In this document: positions 61,271 through 64,000 of the stretch, piece by piece
How positions within the stretch are numbered: position 1 is the stretch's first letter
Layout of the letters: the number at the start of each line of letters is the position of its first letter
Origin: Sulfurospirillum cavolei
GTDB taxonomy: Bacteria > Campylobacterota > Campylobacteria > Campylobacterales > Sulfurospirillaceae
Strand: one strand, 5' to 3'
Length of the DNA: 64,000 nt
NCBI RefSeq assembly: GCF_000813325.1
Contig: NZ_BBQE01000006.1
Translations under genes and position numbers: made by a program
Notes under the pieces: generated by a model
What the model was told of the DNA's origin: nothing
Database searches by the model: none
What the model saw: the letters and a program-made list of their open reading frames with translations, nothing else

Positions 61271-62008
61271 TTATTCTTGGTTCGATAAATGTTCAATCGC
61301 TTTTTTATAATAGCGACTCTCTTCCAAGCCTTCGGCTTTAAGAGCGTTCGTATACACGATCAAGCGTTCGTCGATTTGTTTGACGATTTCGTCAAAATCA
61401 TCGGTTAGCGTAATTAAATTCACGTCTTCCTCTCGAATCACACGGTTTTCGACCATCGTCGTTTTAATAAAATCATACAATTTTTCCCAATAACTTTTGC
61501 CGTACAAAAAGATACTGATCTGCGTAATTTTTCCCGTTTGCGTCAATGTTAAAGCTTCAAAAAGTTCATCCAACGTTCCAAATCCGCCCGGAAAGATAAC
61601 ATACGAAAGTGAATATTTGATTAACATCACTTTTCGAACGAAAAAATAGTCGAAACTCAGATGTTTCGTCGTATAGCGATTGCCCGATTGCTCATGCGGT
61701 AGATTGATATTAAGCCCGATCGATTGTGCCGGTTTAGCATCGAACGCTCCTTTGTTCGCCGCTTCCATAATACCGTGCGATCCGCCTGTTACGATCGTAT
61801 ACCCTTTTTTCCCGAGGCGATGAGCAAGGGCATAAGCTTCTTGATAGTAATGATGATCGGGATGAAACCTTGCACTGCCGAAAAACGTCACCGAAGGTCC
61901 TAAATCCTGTAATTCGTCAAACCCTTTAACAAAATCGGACATAATGCGAAGCACGCTCCACTCGTTAGAGTGTTCGGTATCTTTAATATGGGAAGGTATT
62001 TTCATCAT
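61271..62008 (-). CDS. LOG-family protein (TIGR00730)
   Basis: 245 aa. Rossmann-like fold with TFFGSARF near residue 47, VTGGSHGIMEAANKGAF, and the signature PGGFGTLDELFEAL. LOG proteins are nucleotide 5'-monophosphate phosphoribohydrolases related to cytokinin-activating enzymes and also to PpnN. Two adjacent ATG codons (62008, 62005) follow the fliY stop by 7 nt; the frame upstream is inside fliY and is not homologous. It ends 2 nt before the polytopic membrane gene. Confidence 0.88.
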   Translation of the reverse strand: MMKIPSHIKDTEHSNEWSVLRIMSDFVKGFDELQDLGPSVTFFGSARFHPDHHYYQEAYALAHRLGKKGYTIVTGGSHGIMEAANKGAFDAKPAQSIGLNINLPHEQSGNRYTTKHLSFDYFFVRKVMLIKYSLSYVIFPGGFGTLDELFEALTLTQTGKITQISIFLYGKSYWEKLYDFIKTTMVENRVIREEDVNLITLTDDFDEIVKQIDERLIVYTNALKAEGLEESRYYKKAIEHLSNQE

Positions 62009-62015
62009 GCTGCGC

Positions 62016-62888
62016 TTATCGTAATTTTTCCAAGCGTTCGCGCTTCGTGCCGATTTCTCCGATTTGAACACCGAAGTTACCGTCGACGATCACGACTTCG
62101 CCCATAGCGATCAGCTTATCCCCGACCAAAATTTCCAAAGGATCGTTCGCCAATTGATCCAGCTCGATGACCGATCCGATGTCCATGCTTAAGACGTCTT
62201 TGAGTAACATCTTTTTCGAACCGATACGCACGCGAATCGGAAGCTTAACGTCTTTAATCAACTCGATATTATTCAGCTCTTCTTGCGTCATTCCTCCCGA
62301 GGAGCGTTTCATTTCGGGTGCAGGAGTTTCTTCAAATAAGGAGACGCTCGGACTTTCGCTGGGAACGTTAACCGTCTCGCCGATCAGCGGTGCCAACTCG
62401 TGCGTAATCGCAAAAGAGATAACGTCATGCGAATGATGAATCGCCAAGTGGTAAATAAGCAGTTTATCAAACGCTTTAAAATCGACTTCTCCCGTGGCAT
62501 CGATATACTCGACGCTATCGATTTCGAACTCGATTTTAGGCATATTTTTTTGACTGCCTAACGAGCGTGAAAACGCACTTAAGATATTCGAGACGATCTC
62601 TTTAATCGCATCGAGGTCTTCCGCGTCCATCTCCTCTTTTTCGTTTCCTTCTCCGCCGAGCATCATATCGCCGATAGCCGTAGCAATCGAAGTCGCAACG
62701 GTCACGCGCATCTGTCCGTGAACTTGACCGCCGACCGTAACGTCAAGCTTTGCCAAAGGCGGGCTCAATTTTAATTTGCTTTCGCCGTTTTCTTCTTTAT
62801 TGAGTTCAACCGTAGGGGCAACGCCGGTAAGTCCTTCGATCGTCGAGACGATCTCTTGCTCCAATAACTGTACGAATGTTGTATTCAC
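62016..62888 (-). CDS. fliY: Flagellar motor switch protein FliY/FliN
   Basis: 290 aa. C-terminal SpoA/FliN domain from IELIKDVKLPIRVRIGSKKMLLKDVLSMDIGSVIELDQ to VIVDGNFGVQIGEI is intact. The N-terminal half (VELNKEENGESKL, MRVTVATSIATAIGDMMLGGEG) is a CheC/CheX-like domain as in Campylobacter FliY. Part of the rotor C-ring. It follows fliM by 15 nt. Confidence 0.93.
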   Translation of the reverse strand: MNTTFVQLLEQEIVSTIEGLTGVAPTVELNKEENGESKLKLSPPLAKLDVTVGGQVHGQMRVTVATSIATAIGDMMLGGEGNEKEEMDAEDLDAIKEIVSNILSAFSRSLGSQKNMPKIEFEIDSVEYIDATGEVDFKAFDKLLIYHLAIHHSHDVISFAITHELAPLIGETVNVPSESPSVSLFEETPAPEMKRSSGGMTQEELNNIELIKDVKLPIRVRIGSKKMLLKDVLSMDIGSVIELDQLANDPLEILVGDKLIAMGEVVIVDGNFGVQIGEIGTKRERLEKLR

Positions 62889-62903
62889 GTTTTTCCCCTA
62901 TGC

Positions 62904-63959
62904 CTATATTTGCGTTTCAAACGACGATATTTTTGATTTGCGGATCTGTTCCAACTCTTCAAGCGCGCTTTTAATTTCGTCTTTGTCGGTACGAACCAAC
63001 TCTTCGATTTTAATCGATTTGCGGAAACGGTGCAAACCGATTTCGGCTAAAAAAAGCTCTTTTTTATCGATCATAACGATCGCCTTATCGTCTGCGGCGC
63101 GATCGAGACGGATAATATCGCCTTTTTTAAGATCCAAAAGTTCTCCGACACTTAGTTCCGCTCTGCCGATAATCGCCTCGTTAAAGACTTCCGCACGCGA
63201 AATCAAGGTATTGAGCTCTTTGTTGCGGCTCTTTTTGGCACTCGTTTCGCCGAGCATAATATCGCGGTTTGCCAAACGCGATAAAATCGGTTCAAGGTAA
63301 ATAACGGGATAACAAAGGTTGATCATACCGCTGGAGTTACCGATGATAATTTCCATAACGACCATAATGACAATTTCGTTTTGCGAAACGATTTGCACGA
63401 CGTTGGGACTAGACTCTTTGGTCTCGACGGTCGGGTACATGTCGGTAATCGGAGCCCACCCCTCTTTTAAGCGTTGCATGATAATGCGTAAAATCGCATC
63501 CAAAAGATTGAGTTCGATATCGGTAAGCTCTCTGGTCGCCTCATACGCTTCACCCATGCCTCCGAGCAATCGATCGATCATCGGAAACGCGATGGAAGGG
63601 TTAATCTCGATAATACAATTGCCGTCAAGCGGTTTAATCGAAAAAACGTTAAAACTCGTCGGACTCGGGAGCGACATCAAAAATTCACCATACGTCATCT
63701 GATCCACCGAGTGAAGCTGGATTTCGACGATACTTCGCATAATAGACGAAATCTGCGATGCCAAGTTTCTCGCCATTTTGTCGTGAATACCTTTCACCGC
63801 GCGTAATTGTTCTTTTGAAACGCGGTTTGGACGTTTGAAGTCGTAAAGAATGACTTGTTTCGTCTCGCCGGTATCGCCTTCGCTAATCAGCGAATCGCCG
63901 TCTTCTTCGACAACTTCTAAAAGGGCGTCGATCTCTTCTTGACTTAAAATATCAGCCAT
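62904..63959 (-). CDS. fliM: Flagellar motor switch protein FliM
   Basis: 351 aa. N-terminal CheY-binding peptide DILSQEEIDALLEVVEEDGD, middle domain with GGMGEAYEATRELTDIELNLLDAILRIIM, and C-terminal SpoA domain LSVGELLDLKKGDIIRLDR. Rotor C-ring component that receives CheY-P. Its ATG lies within the end of the upstream gene (fliA-like), 8-nt overlap. Confidence 0.95.
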   Translation of the reverse strand: MADILSQEEIDALLEVVEEDGDSLISEGDTGETKQVILYDFKRPNRVSKEQLRAVKGIHDKMARNLASQISSIMRSIVEIQLHSVDQMTYGEFLMSLPSPTSFNVFSIKPLDGNCIIEINPSIAFPMIDRLLGGMGEAYEATRELTDIELNLLDAILRIIMQRLKEGWAPITDMYPTVETKESSPNVVQIVSQNEIVIMVVMEIIIGNSSGMINLCYPVIYLEPILSRLANRDIMLGETSAKKSRNKELNTLISRAEVFNEAIIGRAELSVGELLDLKKGDIIRLDRAADDKAIVMIDKKELFLAEIGLHRFRKSIKIEELVRTDKDEIKSALEELEQIRKSKISSFETQI

Positions 63960-64000
63960 GGTATAGTCCCAACCGTTCTTTAATCTTCGCTAAAAGCTTC
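63952..64000 (-). CDS. C-terminal end of an upstream gene, probably fliA (partial)
   Basis: A 15-codon open end KLLAKIKERLGLYHG followed by TGA at 63952-63954, overlapping the fliM start by 8 nt. A basic, short helix after which the protein ends is like the sigma-28 C-terminus; in Campylobacterota fliA precedes fliM. Only position and the tail support this. Confidence 0.5.
   Translation of the reverse strand, partial: KLLAKIKERLGLYHG

Overview
The window looks like a chromosomal segment of a Campylobacterota bacterium, most plausibly a Sulfurospirillum-like organism. The strongest support is the gene order gyrA - LPP20-family lipoprotein (flgP) - flgQ-like - flgR lacking a DNA-binding domain, which matches the Campylobacter jejuni flagellar locus, together with the end of a probable fliA followed by fliM and fliY. 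Many small signalling genes (MCP, GGDEF/EAL, two-component) also fit a motile epsilonproteobacterium. Genus is an inference from gene content only. No phage, CRISPR array, rRNA or complete IS element is visible; one tRNA-Asn is present.

Layout. 1-7.5 kb: bifunctional proline catabolic enzyme PutA (3' end outside the window) followed upstream by a complete liv ABC importer operon (livK-H-M-G-F), all on the minus strand. 7.6-14.6 kb: an unknown gene pair with a ribbon-helix-helix-like first protein, a YdfG-type dehydrogenase, a DMT exporter, a NodB-like deacetylase, a split D-glutamate cyclase pair (DUF1445 and DUF4392 proteins) and thioredoxin TrxC. 14.7-25.7 kb: accessory region with a HepT/MntA toxin-antitoxin pair, a zinc-ribbon orphan, a GGDEF-EAL protein, PhoX phosphatase, a diheme c-type protein, two DJ-1/PfpI proteins, a Fic gene broken just after its catalytic motif, and a DDAH-like hydrolase. 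25.8-38.2 kb: phosphoketolase followed by three tandem 92-bp repeats, a MORN-like repeat protein, an atypical lactate/malate dehydrogenase, a GGDEF-EAL protein, an MCP, a response regulator with a 7TM-DISM histidine kinase, an OmpV/MipA porin-like protein and an AraC regulator. 38.4-42.7 kb: tRNA-Asn, a TAXI-TRAP transporter, and a radical SAM gene with no canonical start codon.

42.8-64 kb is mainly core: hemE-yqhA-asd, flgR-flgQ-flgP-gyrA, a RAYT transposase framed by a 27-bp inverted repeat, comF-lepA-prs, a DUF4405-like membrane protein with an EF-hand protein, a surface-glycan cluster (wecE-like, WbqC-like, GT2, polytopic membrane protein), a LOG-family gene, and fliY-fliM-(fliA).

The most unusual signal is not a gene. 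The 9-mer ACATGTAAG (extended palindrome CTTACATGTAAG) occurs about 23 times on one or other strand in 64 kb, where base composition predicts fewer than one. Inside genes it is usually read as Leu-His-Val; between genes it repeatedly forms inverted pairs that make terminator-like hairpins. This is the distribution known for DNA uptake sequences in Neisseria and Pasteurellaceae, and I know of no such description for this group. A second unexplained element is a ~92-bp unit with conserved hairpins, three in tandem at 28.2-28.4 kb and one diverged copy at 13.2 kb.
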